The notes under the pieces: generated by a model
Seen by the model: only the letters and a program-made list of their open reading frames with translations
What the model was told of the DNA's origin: nothing
The model's database searches: none
Part shown: piece after piece, positions 51,721-62,718 of the stretch
Layout of the letters: every line of letters starts with the position of its first letter
Numbering within the stretch: the first letter of the stretch is position 1
Position numbers and translations under genes: made by a program
NCBI RefSeq assembly: GCF_014673495.1
Contig: NZ_CP051006.1
Location: 1,426,001-1,490,000 of the forward strand
Direction of reading: 5' to 3'
From: Streptomyces griseofuscus
Lineage (GTDB): Bacteria; Actinomycetota; Actinomycetes; Streptomycetales; Streptomycetaceae
DNA: 64,000 bases

Positions 51721-53991
51721 ATGCTGTTCGACACGCTGACGGACGCGATCGGCGGGACTCCGCTGGTCCGGCTGCGCCTCGGCCAGGCACGCGGGGTGGA
51801 GGTCTACGCCAAGCTGGAGCTCCAGAACCTCTTCGCGATGAAGGACCGCGTCGCCCGCAACATCATCCGGGAGGCCCGGCGCCTCGGCACGCTGCGGCCG
51901 GACGCCCCGGTCGTGGAGAGCTCGTCCGGCACGATGGCCCTCGGTGTCGCCCTCGTGGGCCGCTCGCTCGGTCATGAGGTGCACATCGTCACCGACCCGC
52001 GCATCGACCCCGTCACCCTCGCCAAACTGCGCGCCCTCGGCTGCCGGGTGCACATCGTGGAGGCGATGACCAGCCACGGCTGGCAGTCCGCCCGTCTGGA
52101 GCGGCTCGCGGAACTGATGGCCGAACTGCCCGGCGCCTTCTGGCCGCAGCAGTACACCAACCCCGACAACCCGGGCGCCTACCGGGAGTTGGCGGGCGAG
52201 CTGCTCGCCGATCTGGGGCACATCGACACCGTCGTCGGGGCGGTCGGCTCCGGCGGATCGCTGTGCGGCACCTCCCGTGCCCTGCGCGAGAGCCTGCCCG
52301 GCGTGAAGGTGGTGGGCGTCGACTGCGTGGGCAGCGCCCTGTTCGGGCAGCCCGATGTGCCGCAGCGGCTCCAGAGCGGCCTCGGCAACAGCCTGCTGCC
52401 GAAGAACCTGGACCGCTCGCTCATCGACGAGGTGCACTGGCTCAACGACCACGAGGCGTTCGCGGCCACCCGGGATCTCGCCCGGGAGCAGCAGATCTTC
52501 GCCGGGAACACCTCCGGCTCGGTCTACCGCGTCCTCGGCGACCTCGCCGAGCGCGCCGAACCGGGCTCGCGCATCGTCGGTATCATGCCCGACCGCGGCG
52601 ACCGGTACGCCGACACCGTCTACAGCGACGAGCACTGGGACAGCCACCGGCTGCAAGAACTCCCGGCGCCTGAGGGGCCGTCCGTGATCCCGGTCGGACA
52701 GACCGCGCTGAGCTGGTCCCGGCAGCCGTTCCGCGCCCCCGAGGAACTGCGGCGGCATCTGGTCTTCGTGGAGTCCAACACCACGGGCACCGGCATGCTC
52801 GCCCTGGAGCTGGCCCGGGAGGAACTGGACACCGTACCGGTGCTGTTGACGGGTGACCCCGAACGCTACCGGGGCCTCGCCGCCACCGGCGCCGAGGTGA
52901 TCCGCTGCGACACCAACTCGGACGCCGCCCTGCGCGCCGCCGTCCAGGACCGCTTCCGCCGCGAGGAGATCGCGGGCATCACCACCACCAGCGACTTCTA
53001 CGTCCCCGCCGCCGCGCGCCTGGCCCGCTGGCTCGGGCTGCCCGGCAATCCGGCCGAGGCCGTGACCGCGTGCCGTGACAAGTCGGCGCTGCGGGCCCTG
53101 CTGGAGAGCGCCGGGGTGCGCCAGCCGCGGTACGCCGTCGTCCGCGACGCGTCCGAGGTGGCCGCCGCCGTCGCCCGCACCGGGCTGCCCTGCGTGGTCA
53201 AGCCCGCCGACGACTCCGGTTCCGTGAACGTCCTGCTCTGCGCCGACGAGGCCACCGCCACCGCCCACGCCGAGCGGGTCCTCGCCGTGACCACCAATGT
53301 CCGCGGTATGCCGACCGCGCGCACCGTCCTGGTGGAGGAGTACCTGGACGCCCCCGAGTACAGCGTGGAGATGTTCACCTGGGACGGCCGCGCCGAGTGC
53401 GTCGGCATCACCGAGAAGTCCGTGACCGGCACCCCGCACTTCGTGGAGCACCGGCACCTGTTCCCGGCCCCGCTGCCGGCCGAGACGGCCCAGCGGATCA
53501 CCGAGACCGTGACCGCCGCCCTGGACGCGGCCGGGATCCGGCTGGGCGCCACCCACACCGAGGTGAAGCTGACCGCCGAGGGGCCCGCCGTCATCGAGAT
53601 CAACCCGCGCCCCGCGGGCGGCATGATCCCCGAACTGATCAGGCTGGCCACGGGCGTTGACCTCCTTGAGCAGCAGCTGCGCACCGCCGTCGGGCTCGCC
53701 CCCGCGCTCAAGCCCGCCCAGGACGCGCACGCGGGCATCCAGTTCCTGCTGCCCGACGCCGACGGGGTGCTCGACGCCGTCGAGGGAACCCAGGAGGCGG
53801 CCGCCCTGCCGGACGTCGAGGCGGTCACGGTCACCGCCGCGCCGGGCACGGTCGTACGGCGCCCCCGCAGCGCCGGCGACCGGATCGGGCATGTCATCGC
53901 CGGCCACCCGACGCCGGAGCGGGTGACGGCGGCGCTGGACGAGGCGCGGCGCCTGCTGCGGCTCAGCGTCGACACCGGCCCCCGTCCATAG
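51721..53991 (+). CDS. PLP beta-replacement enzyme fused to an ATP-grasp ligase domain
   Basis: 756 residues starting 2 nt after the kinase stop. Residues 1-~320 are a fold-type II enzyme like cysteine synthase/SbnA: GGTPLVRLRL, QNLFAMKDR with Lys41, ESSSGTMALG, GAVGSGGSLCGTSRAL for the PLP phosphate. Residues ~340-756 are an ATP-grasp domain: CRDKSALRALLESAG, LPCVVKPADDSGSVNV, EEYLDAPEYSVE and VIEINPRPAGGMIPEL. Likely it replaces the phosphate of phosphothreonine by an amine (aspartate), and the second domain ligates an amino acid. The fusion suggests that the new diamino acid is handed directly to the ligase. Confidence 0.82.
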   Translation: MLFDTLTDAIGGTPLVRLRLGQARGVEVYAKLELQNLFAMKDRVARNIIREARRLGTLRPDAPVVESSSGTMALGVALVGRSLGHEVHIVTDPRIDPVTLAKLRALGCRVHIVEAMTSHGWQSARLERLAELMAELPGAFWPQQYTNPDNPGAYRELAGELLADLGHIDTVVGAVGSGGSLCGTSRALRESLPGVKVVGVDCVGSALFGQPDVPQRLQSGLGNSLLPKNLDRSLIDEVHWLNDHEAFAATRDLAREQQIFAGNTSGSVYRVLGDLAERAEPGSRIVGIMPDRGDRYADTVYSDEHWDSHRLQELPAPEGPSVIPVGQTALSWSRQPFRAPEELRRHLVFVESNTTGTGMLALELAREELDTVPVLLTGDPERYRGLAATGAEVIRCDTNSDAALRAAVQDRFRREEIAGITTTSDFYVPAAARLARWLGLPGNPAEAVTACRDKSALRALLESAGVRQPRYAVVRDASEVAAAVARTGLPCVVKPADDSGSVNVLLCADEATATAHAERVLAVTTNVRGMPTARTVLVEEYLDAPEYSVEMFTWDGRAECVGITEKSVTGTPHFVEHRHLFPAPLPAETAQRITETVTAALDAAGIRLGATHTEVKLTAEGPAVIEINPRPAGGMIPELIRLATGVDLLEQQLRTAVGLAPALKPAQDAHAGIQFLLPDADGVLDAVEGTQEAAALPDVEAVTVTAAPGTVVRRPRSAGDRIGHVIAGHPTPERVTAALDEARRLLRLSVDTGPRP

Positions 53992-54061
53992 CCCCCACCA
54001 CCCTCACCACCCCGTCGTACGACCCGTACGGCACCCGGAACGGACACCCCGAGGACCTGCC

Positions 54062-54286
54062 ATGAGCAACCCCTTCGAGAACGACAACGCCGACTACCTG
54101 GTCGTCCGCAACGACGAGCTCCAGCACGCCCTGTGGCCCGCCACCGTGGCCGTCCCGGCCGGGTGGACGCGGGTGCACGGGCCCGCGCCGCGGCAGAACT
54201 GCCTCGACCACGTGGAGCGGAACTGGACCGACATGCGGCCCGCGTCCCTGGTGGCCGCCCTCGCCGGGAACACGGCCCGTGACTGA
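54062..54286 (+). CDS. MbtH-like protein
   Basis: 74 residues with the MbtH family pattern: MSNPFENDNADYLVVRNDE, LWPATVAVPAGW, and DHVERNWTDMRPASL. The three Trp residues that clasp the adenylation domain are present. It activates or stabilises NRPS adenylation domains, most likely those encoded directly downstream. GAGGAC precedes the ATG. The T-E gene starts inside its end (8-nt overlap). Confidence 0.95.
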   Translation: MSNPFENDNADYLVVRNDELQHALWPATVAVPAGWTRVHGPAPRQNCLDHVERNWTDMRPASLVAALAGNTARD

Positions 54287-56168
54287 CCTCGACCGCTCCA
54301 CCACCACCCTCGCGGAAGGCGGGGCCGACGGCGGCACCGGCGTGCCGGATCCCGCCGGGACGCTGTGCGCGCTGATCGCGGACGTGCTCGGGCTGGCCGC
54401 CGTCGGCCCGGGGCAGAGCTTCACCGGGCTCGGCGGTGACAGTATCCAGGCCATCCAGGTCGTCAGCCGCGCCCGCCCCGCCGGGCTGCTCGTCACCACC
54501 CGTGAGGTGCTGCGCAGCGAGACCGTCGCCGCGCTGGCGGCCGGTGCCCGCGCGGTCGGACGCTCCGGTGCGGGCACCGCTCCCGCCAGGACCGCGCGCC
54601 GGTTCGGCCCGTTCGCGCCGACCCCGATCATGGCGTGGCTCGGGGAGCTGGGCGGTCCCGTCGACACGTACAACCAGTCGCTCGTGCTGCGCACCCCGGC
54701 CGGTTTCGGCACCGAGGACGCGGTACGGGTCGTACAGGCCCTGCTGGACACCCACGACATCCTCAGGCTGCGGGTGCCGGGGGGCGCGGGCGCGATCCGC
54801 GCGGGCGCGGCCGGTGCGGGCACTGCTGGAATGGACTCGGCAGGTACGGAACCGACAGGTACGGAATCGACAGGCTCCCGGCCGCTGGTGCCACCGCCCG
54901 GGAGCGTCGACGCCCGCGCGCTGATCGAGCACGTCGAGGCGGGGGCCCTCGGTGACGAGGAGTTGCCCGGCCTGGTGACGGAGCGCGTCCGGGCCGCGCG
55001 GCGGCTGCTCGCGCCCGCCGAGGGGATCGTGCTGCGCGCTGTACGCGTCGACCGCGGCCCCGCCCGGCAGGGCCGACTGGCGCTCATCGTCCACCACTTG
55101 GCCGTCGACGGGGTGTCCTGGCGCATCCTCCAGGACGATCTTCGCTCCTGCTGGGAGGCGCTCGCCGCGGGCCGCGCACCCGAACCGGCGCCGGTGCCGA
55201 CCCCGTTCGCGCACTGGGCCGGCCTGCTGCGGGCCGACGCCACCTCGGGCCGCCGGATGGCGGAGGCCGCACGGTGGACCGACACCCTGCGCCCCGCGCC
55301 CGAACCGCTGGGCGGTGTCTGCGCGTCGGACCGGCTCGACGCCGAGAGCGCGGTCAACCGGCACACCCTCACCCTGCCCCCGGACATCACCGGGCCGGTG
55401 CTCACCGTGGCACCCGGGCTGGTCAACGGCACGGTTAACGATGTCCTGTTGACCGGTCTCGCCCTCGCCGTCCTGGCCTGGCGGCGGCCCGACACCGGGG
55501 ACGGCGACGGCGGTTCGGTGCTCGTGGACATCGAGGGGCACGGGCGGGAGGAGATCACCGACGGCGTGGACCTGTCCCGCACCGTCGGCTGGTTCACCAC
55601 CGTGTACCCGGTCCGCTTCGACCTCGGGCTGCCCGATCTGGCCGACGCCCGGGCCGGCGGGCCCACCGTCGGAGCCGCCCTGCGCCAGGTCAAGGAGACG
55701 CTGCGGGCGATCCCCGACCACGGCATCGGGTACGGCCTGCTGCGCCACGGCAACAGCCGTACCCGCCCGGGGCTCGCGGCCCTCGGCATCCCCGAGATCG
55801 GCTTCAACTACCTGGGCCGCTTCCCCATGGGCGACACCGCCGACTGGGCCGCCGCCCCCGGACACGACTTCGCCCTCGACGACGCCGACGAGGGCCTGCC
55901 CATGGCGCACGCCGTCGAGGTCAACGCGGCCGCGCACGAGGGCCCCGACGGGCTCACCCTCAGCGCCACCTGGACCTGGGCGGGCAACGCCTACCCGGCC
56001 GACCGGGTGCGGACGCTGGCCGAGGAGTGGTTCGCGATGCTGCGGGCCCTCGCCCGGCACACCGCGCTGCCCGGCGCCGCCGGACTGACCCCGTCCGACG
56101 TGTCCCTCACCGGCCTCAGCCAGGCCGACCTCGACGCCTTCGAATCCCAGCTCGGAGATCTGCTGTGA
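54279..56168 (+). CDS. NRPS, T-E (carrier plus epimerisation) protein
   Basis: 629 residues from a GTG at 54279. A carrier domain comes first ([12 protein letters not shown], Ser near 53), followed by an epimerisation domain: [33 protein letters not shown] near 270, [21 protein letters not shown] and GFNYLGRFP. There is no adenylation domain, so the carrier is loaded in trans, perhaps by the A protein encoded at 62719. It delivers a D-residue to the condensation domain encoded in the next gene, which overlaps it by 4 nt. An internal low-complexity stretch (GAAGAGTAG...TESTG, ~residues 175-205) is unusual. Confidence 0.87.
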   Translation: MTDLDRSTTTLAEGGADGGTGVPDPAGTLCALIADVLGLAAVGPGQSFTGLGGDSIQAIQVVSRARPAGLLVTTREVLRSETVAALAAGARAVGRSGAGTAPARTARRFGPFAPTPIMAWLGELGGPVDTYNQSLVLRTPAGFGTEDAVRVVQALLDTHDILRLRVPGGAGAIRAGAAGAGTAGMDSAGTEPTGTESTGSRPLVPPPGSVDARALIEHVEAGALGDEELPGLVTERVRAARRLLAPAEGIVLRAVRVDRGPARQGRLALIVHHLAVDGVSWRILQDDLRSCWEALAAGRAPEPAPVPTPFAHWAGLLRADATSGRRMAEAARWTDTLRPAPEPLGGVCASDRLDAESAVNRHTLTLPPDITGPVLTVAPGLVNGTVNDVLLTGLALAVLAWRRPDTGDGDGGSVLVDIEGHGREEITDGVDLSRTVGWFTTVYPVRFDLGLPDLADARAGGPTVGAALRQVKETLRAIPDHGIGYGLLRHGNSRTRPGLAALGIPEIGFNYLGRFPMGDTADWAAAPGHDFALDDADEGLPMAHAVEVNAAAHEGPDGLTLSATWTWAGNAYPADRVRTLAEEWFAMLRALARHTALPGAAGLTPSDVSLTGLSQADLDAFESQLGDLL

Positions 56169-59100
56169 TCCCCCTGTCCCACGCCCAGCGCCGTCTGTGG
56201 TTCCTGTGCCGTGACGGCGACCCGTCCGGCCTGCACAACATCCCCGTGGGGCTGCGCCTGCGGGGCGACCTCGACCGCGCCGCCCTCGCCGCCGCCCTCG
56301 CCGATGTGACCGACCGGCACGAGGCCCTGCGGACCGTGTTCCCCGACGAGGGCGGCCGCCCCCGCCAGCATGTCCTGGAGCCGGGCGCCGCACCGGACCT
56401 GACCGTCACGGTCTGCCCTGCCGCCGAACACGGCGAGCGCGCGCGGTCCGCCGCCGGCCGGCCCTTCGACGTGGCCACCGAAGTCCCCCTGCGCGCCCAC
56501 CTGTTCACCGACGAGGTCGATGAGCACCAACTGCTGCTGGTCCTGCACCACATCGCGGGCGACGGCGCCTCGCTAGACGTGCTCGTCCACGACCTGGCCG
56601 CCGCCTACACCGCCCGGGTGTTGGGCGGCGACGCCGAGTGGCCGGAACTCCCCGTGCAGTACCCGGACTTCGCCCTGTGGCAGCAGGAGGTGCTGGGCGA
56701 CGCGGCGGACCCTGACTCGCTGCACGCACGGCAACTCGACCACTGGGCGGGCGTGTTGGCGGGCCTGCCCGAGGAGCATGCGCTGCCCACCGACCGGCCT
56801 CGTCCCGCCGTCGCCTCGCACCGCGGCGCCGTGGTGAGCGCCGAGGCCGGTGCCGCCGTGCACGCGGGGCTCGCCGCGCTGGCCCGGGAGCGGCACGCCA
56901 CACCCTTCATGGCCGTCCAGGCGGCCTTCGCCGCACTGCTCACCCGGCTCGGCGCAGGCACCGACCTGCCCCTGGGCTGCCCGGTGGACGGCCGTGACGA
57001 CGAGGCGCTGCACGATCTCGTCGGCCTGTTCGTCGACACCGTGGTGGTGCGGGCCGACACCTCGGGCGACCCCGCCTTCACCGAGGTGCTCGACCGGGTC
57101 CGCGACGCCGTGCTCGACGCCCACGCCCACCGCGATCTGCCCTTCGACGCGCTGGTCGAGCGGCTCAACCCGCCGCGCTCGCCCGGCCGTCACCCCCTCT
57201 TCCAGATCGCGGTGGCCAGCCAGCGGGACGCGCACGACGAGCCGGTCTTCCCCGGACTACGGGTGGAGACGGAGACGGTGCGCACCGACACCGCGAAGTT
57301 CGATCTGACCCTGGAGGTGGACGAGCGCCACGACCCCGCGACCGGCGCGCCCGCCGGGATCGGCCTGGCCCTCGAATACGCCGCCGACCTCTTCGACGCC
57401 GAAACCGCCCAGCGGCTCCTGGACCGGCTTGTCCGCCTCGCCGCCGCCGTCGTCCACGACCCGGCCGCCCCGATCACCGCCCTTGACCTGCTGAGCCCCG
57501 CCGAGCGCGCGGACCTGGTGCGCGGCTGGCAGGGCGCCCCCGCGCAGCCCCATGCCACCACCGTGGACGCCCTGTTCACCGCGCGGGCCGCCGCCCATCC
57601 GGAGCGGGCGGCCGCCGTCTGTGCCGGACGCGAGGCCAGCTACGGTGAACTCGACGCGCTCTCCGACCGGTTGGCCGCGCGGCTCGCTCGACTGGGCGTG
57701 CGGCACGGCGACACCGTCGCGGTGCTGATGGACCGCTCGGTGGAACTGATCGCGGCCACCCTCGGGGTGCTCAAGGCCGGCGCGGCCTACCTCCCGCTGG
57801 ACGCGGCCGCCCCGCCGGCCCGTTCGACGGCGATCGTCGCCGAGGCCGGCGCGGCCGTGCTGATCACCGACGCCGGGTCCGCCCCCGATCTCGGCGTACG
57901 GCACACCCTGCGCGTGGACGACAGCAACGACAACAGCGGCGACGGCAAGGGCGGCGACGGCGGCACCGCCCCGGACCGCGCCGCCGCCCACCCCGACGGC
58001 CTCGCCTATGTGATGTACACCTCCGGCTCGACGGGCACCCCCAAGGGCGTCGCCGTCTCGCACCGGGAGGTCGTCGCCCTCGCCGTGGACCGCCGTTGGC
58101 GCGGCGGCGCCCATGAGCGGGTCCTCTTCCGCTCCCCGCACGCCTTCGACGCCTCCACCTACGAGTTGTGGGTGCCGCTGCTCAACGGCGGCCTCGTGGT
58201 CATCGCCCCGCCCGGCGACCTGGACGTCCCCGCCCTCGCCGCGCTCATGCAGGAGCAGCGGGTCACCGGCACCTTCCTGACGGCGACCCTCTTCAATGAG
58301 CTCGCCGACCGCTGCCCGGAGCGGCTGGGCACGCTGGTCGAGGTGATGACCGGCGGCGAGGCGGCCTCCCCCGCCGCCGTCCGGCGGGTCCGCGAGCACT
58401 GCCCCGGCACCACCGTCACCAACGCGTACGGGCCGACCGAGACGACCACCTTCGCCGCCACGTTCGCCATGGCGCCCGGGGCGCCGCTCCCGGACGGGCA
58501 GGTGCCCATCGGCCGCCCCCTGGACGGCACCTGCCTGCACATCCTCGACGACCGGCTCGCCCCGGTGCCGCCCGGTGTGACCGGCGAGCTGTACATCGCC
58601 GGGACGGGCCTCGCGCAGGGCTATCTGGGCCGCCCCGGGCTCACCGCCGAACGGTTCGTGGCCTGCCCGGCGGGGCCGCCCGGCGCCCGGATGTACCGCA
58701 CCGGCGACCTCGCCCGCTGGAACACCGCGGGGCAGGTCGAGTACCTCGGGCGGGCCGACCGCCAGGTCAAGATCCGCGGGCTGCGCATCGAACCGGGCGA
58801 GATCGAGAACGTGCTCGCCGGGCATCCGTCCGTCGGCCGGGCCGCCGTGACCGTCGTCCCCACGGCAGCCGGACCCGCCCTCGCCGGGTACGCGGTGCCC
58901 GCCGCGGGCGCCGCCCCCGACCCGGCCGAGCTGCGTCGGCATCTGCGATCCGAACTGCCCGACTACATGGTGCCGTTGACGATCACGGTGCTGGACCGCC
59001 TCCCCGTCACGGCGAACGGCAAGACCGATCTGGCGGCGCTGCCCTCCCCGGCCCCGGCCGCCGCCGAACGGCCCTACGAGGCGCCGCGCGACGACACCGA

Positions 59101-59362
59101 ACGGGCGCTCGCCGCGCTGTGGGAGCAGTTGCTGGGCGCGGACCGCGTGGGCGTCCACGACAACTTCTTCGAGCTCGGCGGGCACTCCCTGCTCGCCGCC
59201 CGGCTGCTGGCCGAGGTCCGCTCCGGCCTCGGCGCCGCGGTCACCGTCCGCCGCTTCTTCGCCGGACCCACCGTCGCCGAACTCGCCCTGGCCATCGCGG
59301 AGTCGGCCGCCGCGCCGGAACCGCCGATCGTGCGCCGCGCCCGCCGCGGCCGTCCCGCCTGA
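56165..59362 (+). CDS. NRPS, C-A-T module
   Basis: 1065 residues from a GTG at 56165 that overlaps the T-E stop (GTGA). Condensation domain with [11 protein letters not shown] and [10 protein letters not shown] near 128; adenylation domain with [13 protein letters not shown] near 617, [10 protein letters not shown] and [11 protein letters not shown]; carrier with [11 protein letters not shown] near 1004. The pocket reads D-A-Y-F-M-G-A-T-F, which matches no code I know; the T-F ending occurs in Val/Ile-type pockets. As it follows an epimerase it should accept a D-configured donor. The longer open frame upstream is inside the T-E gene. Confidence 0.88.
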   Translation: MIPLSHAQRRLWFLCRDGDPSGLHNIPVGLRLRGDLDRAALAAALADVTDRHEALRTVFPDEGGRPRQHVLEPGAAPDLTVTVCPAAEHGERARSAAGRPFDVATEVPLRAHLFTDEVDEHQLLLVLHHIAGDGASLDVLVHDLAAAYTARVLGGDAEWPELPVQYPDFALWQQEVLGDAADPDSLHARQLDHWAGVLAGLPEEHALPTDRPRPAVASHRGAVVSAEAGAAVHAGLAALARERHATPFMAVQAAFAALLTRLGAGTDLPLGCPVDGRDDEALHDLVGLFVDTVVVRADTSGDPAFTEVLDRVRDAVLDAHAHRDLPFDALVERLNPPRSPGRHPLFQIAVASQRDAHDEPVFPGLRVETETVRTDTAKFDLTLEVDERHDPATGAPAGIGLALEYAADLFDAETAQRLLDRLVRLAAAVVHDPAAPITALDLLSPAERADLVRGWQGAPAQPHATTVDALFTARAAAHPERAAAVCAGREASYGELDALSDRLAARLARLGVRHGDTVAVLMDRSVELIAATLGVLKAGAAYLPLDAAAPPARSTAIVAEAGAAVLITDAGSAPDLGVRHTLRVDDSNDNSGDGKGGDGGTAPDRAAAHPDGLAYVMYTSGSTGTPKGVAVSHREVVALAVDRRWRGGAHERVLFRSPHAFDASTYELWVPLLNGGLVVIAPPGDLDVPALAALMQEQRVTGTFLTATLFNELADRCPERLGTLVEVMTGGEAASPAAVRRVREHCPGTTVTNAYGPTETTTFAATFAMAPGAPLPDGQVPIGRPLDGTCLHILDDRLAPVPPGVTGELYIAGTGLAQGYLGRPGLTAERFVACPAGPPGARMYRTGDLARWNTAGQVEYLGRADRQVKIRGLRIEPGEIENVLAGHPSVGRAAVTVVPTAAGPALAGYAVPAAGAAPDPAELRRHLRSELPDYMVPLTITVLDRLPVTANGKTDLAALPSPAPAAAERPYEAPRDDTERALAALWEQLLGADRVGVHDNFFELGGHSLLAARLLAEVRSGLGAAVTVRRFFAGPTVAELALAIAESAAAPEPPIVRRARRGRPA

Positions 59363-59383
59363 CCATCGACAAGGAAACACACC

Positions 59384-62300
59384 GTGAGCGAAACCGCCGC
59401 CCCCGCCGCCCCCGCCGCCTCCCGGGTCGAGGACGTGCTGCCCCTCTCTCCGCTCCAGGAGGGCATCCTCTTCCACGCGCTGTACGACGAGGACGAAACG
59501 GACGTCTACGTCGCCCAGTTGCTCCTGGACCTGGCCGGGCCCCTTGACGCCGAGCGGTTGCGGGCCGCCGCCGACACGGTGCTGCGCCGCCACGCCAATC
59601 TGCGCGCCGGCTTCCTGCGCCGCGCCTCCGGCGAGCCCGCGCAGGTCGTACGGCGTGACGTCCAGGTGCCGTGGGCCGAGACGGACCTCAGCGGGCTCGG
59701 CTTGGCGGAGCAGGCGGCCGCCGTCGAGACGCTGCTGGCCGAGGACCGGGCCCGCCGCTTCGACCTGGCCCGTCCGCCGCTGCTGCGCTTCACCCTCGTA
59801 CGCACCGGCCCGCTCAGCCACCGACTGCTGCTGACGTACCATCACATCCTGCTGGACGGCTGGTCGTGGCCCGTGCTGGTGCGCGAGCTGCTGGCCCTCC
59901 ACGACGCCGGACCGGACAAAGCCGCGCTGCCTCCGGTCACGCCGTACGCGTCGTTCCTGCGCTGGCTCGGCACCCGCGACACCGGCGCGGCCCGGGACGC
60001 CTGGGGCCGCGCGCTGGCCGGACTCTCCGGTGGCACCCGTACCGCCCCGGTCTCCGCGGCCCCCTCCGGGCCGCTGCCGCACCGGGTCGAGACCGTCCTG
60101 CCGGAGCCCCTGACCGAGCGGCTCACCGCGCTCGCCCGGGCCCACCGGATCACCCCGGGCACCCTGCTCCAGGGCGCGTGGGCGCTGCTGCTCGGCAACC
60201 GGCTGCGCTCGTACGACGTGGTCTTCGGCGCGGTCGTCAGCGGCCGCTCCCCCGAACTGCCCGGCGTCGCCGACATCGTCGGGCTGTGCCTCAACACCGT
60301 CCCGGTGCGCGTCCGTATCGACCCCGCCGAATCCCTGATGAGCCTGTTCACCCGTCTCCAGGACGAGCAGGCGAGCCTGATCGAGCACCATCACCTCGGC
60401 CTCACCGAGATCCAACGCACCGCTGAAGCGGGCGAGTTGTTCGACTCCTGTGTCGCGTTCCAGAACTACCAGGCGGACGCCGAGGGGCTCGCCGCGCTGT
60501 CCGCGCTGTCCACGGGCGACCTCCGCGTCACCGGGGTCGACCCGCACGACGCGGCGCACTACCCGCTCTCCCTGACCGCCATCCCCGGCGAGCGGCTGCG
60601 CCTCCAGATCGACCACCGGCCGGACGTCTTCGACACCGAGGACGCCCAGGCCCTGCTGGACCGCCTGGTCCGGCTCCTCACGGCCGTCGCCGACGACCCG
60701 GACCGCCCGGCCGGCTCCGTCGACCTGCTGTCCCCGGCCGAGCGCCACCGCGTCCTGGTGTCCTTCAACGACACCGCCCGCGAGGAGGACTTCGCCGAGG
60801 TCACCGACCGGGTACGGCGTCAGGCCGAGCTGCGTCCGGACGCCGTCGCGGTCACCGACGACACCGGCCGGGCGCACACATACGCCGAGCTGGTCGCCCG
60901 CGCCGACACGCTCGCCCTGCGGCTGCGCGCCGAGGGAGTGGGCGAGGGCGAGCTGGTCGCGGTGCTCAGCGAGCCGACCGCCCGGGTGCCGGTCGCCCTG
61001 CTCGGCATCCTCGGCGCCGGCGCCGCCTATGTGCCGCTCGACCCCGAGGGCCCGGTGGTGCGCACCTCCGACCTGCTGGCCCAAGGCGGCGTGGGCTGGC
61101 TGCTCGCCGCCCCCGAACAACGGCCCCGCGCCGAGGAGATCGCCGCCGCGGTGCCCGCCGTACGACTGCTGTTCCTCGACGACCGCCACGACGACGCCGA
61201 GCCGCAGGCAGCTCCCGTGCCGCCGCCGACCGCCGGTGGCCGCGACGCGCTCGCCTACATCTGCTTCACCTCCGGCTCCACCGGCCGCCCCAAGGGCGCC
61301 ATGGTGCACCGGCGCGGCATGAACAACCATCTGCTCGCCAAGCTGGACGACCTTCAACTCACCCCTGGTGACCGGGTGGTGATGAACGCGCCACTCACCT
61401 TCGACATCTCGGTGTGGCAGATGCTCGCACCGCTGATCACCGGCGGCCGGGTGCACCTGGTCTCCCGCGATGTCGCCCGCGACCCGGCGGTGCTCTTCGC
61501 CGCCGTCGCCGAACACGAGGTCACCGTGATGGAGACCGTGCCCTCCTTCGTCCGCGCGGCCCTCGACCTGTGGGACGCCGGCACACCGGCGCCCGAACTC
61601 CCGTCGCTGCGCTGGTTCATCGTCAACGGCGAGGTGCTGCCGGCCGAGCTGTGCGAGCGCTGGTACGACCGCCACCCGGACGCGGCGCTCGTCAACGCCT
61701 ACGGCCTCACCGAGTGCTCGGACGACAACACCCACGCCCTGATCACCCGGGATGTCCAAGCCCAGCTGGAACAGGGCCGGCTGCCCGTCGGCCGGCCGCT
61801 GCGCAACAACCGGCTGTACATCCTCGACCCGTCCCTCGCGCCCGTACCGCCCGGTGTGCCAGGGGAGTTGTTCATCGCCGGGACCGGCGTCGGACCCGGC
61901 TATCTGAACGATCCGCGGCGCAGCAGCGAACGCTACGTCCCCGACCCGTTCGCCACCGAGCCCGGCGCCCGGATGTACCGCACCGGCGATCTGGCCCGGC
62001 TGCGCGCCGACGGTCAGCTGGACTTCCTCGGCCGCCAGGACCACCAGGTCAAGATCCGCGGCAACCGCATCGAACTGGGCGAGGTGGAGACGGCGTTGCG
62101 TGCCGCGCCCGGGGTCGGGGACGCGGTCGTGGCCGTGGACCGCGACGGCGCCGGACAGCAGCGGCTGATCGGCTACGTCACCGGTACCGCCACCCCCGAC
62201 GAGATCCGCGTGGCGCTCTCCCAGACGCTGCCGAACTACATGGTCCCCTCGCTGCTGCTGCCGCTGCCCGCGCTGCCGCTCACCACCAACGGCAAGGTGG

Positions 62301-62629
62301 ACCGCAAGGCGCTGCCGGATCCGGCGAGCCTCGCCCGCTCCGCCGGGCGGGCGCCCTCGGGCCCCGGCGAGCAGAGGGTGTGCGACCTGTTCGCGGCGGT
62401 CCTCGGACTGTCCGAGGCGGGTCCGGACGACGACTTCTTCGCCCATGGCGGGCACTCGCTGCTCGCCACCCGGCTGACCGGCCGGCTGCGCACCGAACTC
62501 GGCGCCGAGCTGACCATCCGCGATCTGTTCGAGACGCCCACCCCGGCGGGCATCGCCGCCCGTCTCGCCTCGGCCCGCCCGGCACCGGCCCGCCCTGCCC
62601 TGCGGGCCCGCGCGAGGAACGGCGCGTGA
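59384..62629 (+). CDS. NRPS, C-A-T module with diaminobutyrate-like pocket
   Basis: 1081 residues, ATG-like GTG start at 59384. Condensation domain with LPLSPLQEGILFHALY and YHHILLDGWS near 153; adenylation domain with ICFTSGSTGRPKG near 627, TFDISVWQM and NAYGLTECSDDNTHAL; carrier with HGGHSLLATRL near 1021. The pocket reads D-I-W-E-I-N-A-D-D, seven of nine identical to the diaminobutyrate code D-I-W-E-L-T-A-D-D. The upstream genes for 2,3-diaminobutyrate make that a reasonable substrate. The condensation domain start resembles those that accept from an upstream module in trans. Confidence 0.88.
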   Translation: MSETAAPAAPAASRVEDVLPLSPLQEGILFHALYDEDETDVYVAQLLLDLAGPLDAERLRAAADTVLRRHANLRAGFLRRASGEPAQVVRRDVQVPWAETDLSGLGLAEQAAAVETLLAEDRARRFDLARPPLLRFTLVRTGPLSHRLLLTYHHILLDGWSWPVLVRELLALHDAGPDKAALPPVTPYASFLRWLGTRDTGAARDAWGRALAGLSGGTRTAPVSAAPSGPLPHRVETVLPEPLTERLTALARAHRITPGTLLQGAWALLLGNRLRSYDVVFGAVVSGRSPELPGVADIVGLCLNTVPVRVRIDPAESLMSLFTRLQDEQASLIEHHHLGLTEIQRTAEAGELFDSCVAFQNYQADAEGLAALSALSTGDLRVTGVDPHDAAHYPLSLTAIPGERLRLQIDHRPDVFDTEDAQALLDRLVRLLTAVADDPDRPAGSVDLLSPAERHRVLVSFNDTAREEDFAEVTDRVRRQAELRPDAVAVTDDTGRAHTYAELVARADTLALRLRAEGVGEGELVAVLSEPTARVPVALLGILGAGAAYVPLDPEGPVVRTSDLLAQGGVGWLLAAPEQRPRAEEIAAAVPAVRLLFLDDRHDDAEPQAAPVPPPTAGGRDALAYICFTSGSTGRPKGAMVHRRGMNNHLLAKLDDLQLTPGDRVVMNAPLTFDISVWQMLAPLITGGRVHLVSRDVARDPAVLFAAVAEHEVTVMETVPSFVRAALDLWDAGTPAPELPSLRWFIVNGEVLPAELCERWYDRHPDAALVNAYGLTECSDDNTHALITRDVQAQLEQGRLPVGRPLRNNRLYILDPSLAPVPPGVPGELFIAGTGVGPGYLNDPRRSSERYVPDPFATEPGARMYRTGDLARLRADGQLDFLGRQDHQVKIRGNRIELGEVETALRAAPGVGDAVVAVDRDGAGQQRLIGYVTGTATPDEIRVALSQTLPNYMVPSLLLPLPALPLTTNGKVDRKALPDPASLARSAGRAPSGPGEQRVCDLFAAVLGLSEAGPDDDFFAHGGHSLLATRLTGRLRTELGAELTIRDLFETPTPAGIAARLASARPAPARPALRARARNGA

Positions 62630-62718
62630 GCCCCGCGCCGCCGGCGGCCGCTCCGACCTCCCATCCGGCCGTGTCCCCGATGTGCACCGGTCCGGCCGTA
62701 CCGACCAGGAGATCCCGT

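Noticed and set aside
57257..62455. Long minus-strand open frame antisense to two NRPS genes (also 45459-50864, 14820-18401, 51700-53907)
   Set aside because: These are high-GC antisense shadows: low-complexity Gly/Arg/Val/Pro text with no domains, opposite genes with full NRPS or enzyme motifs.
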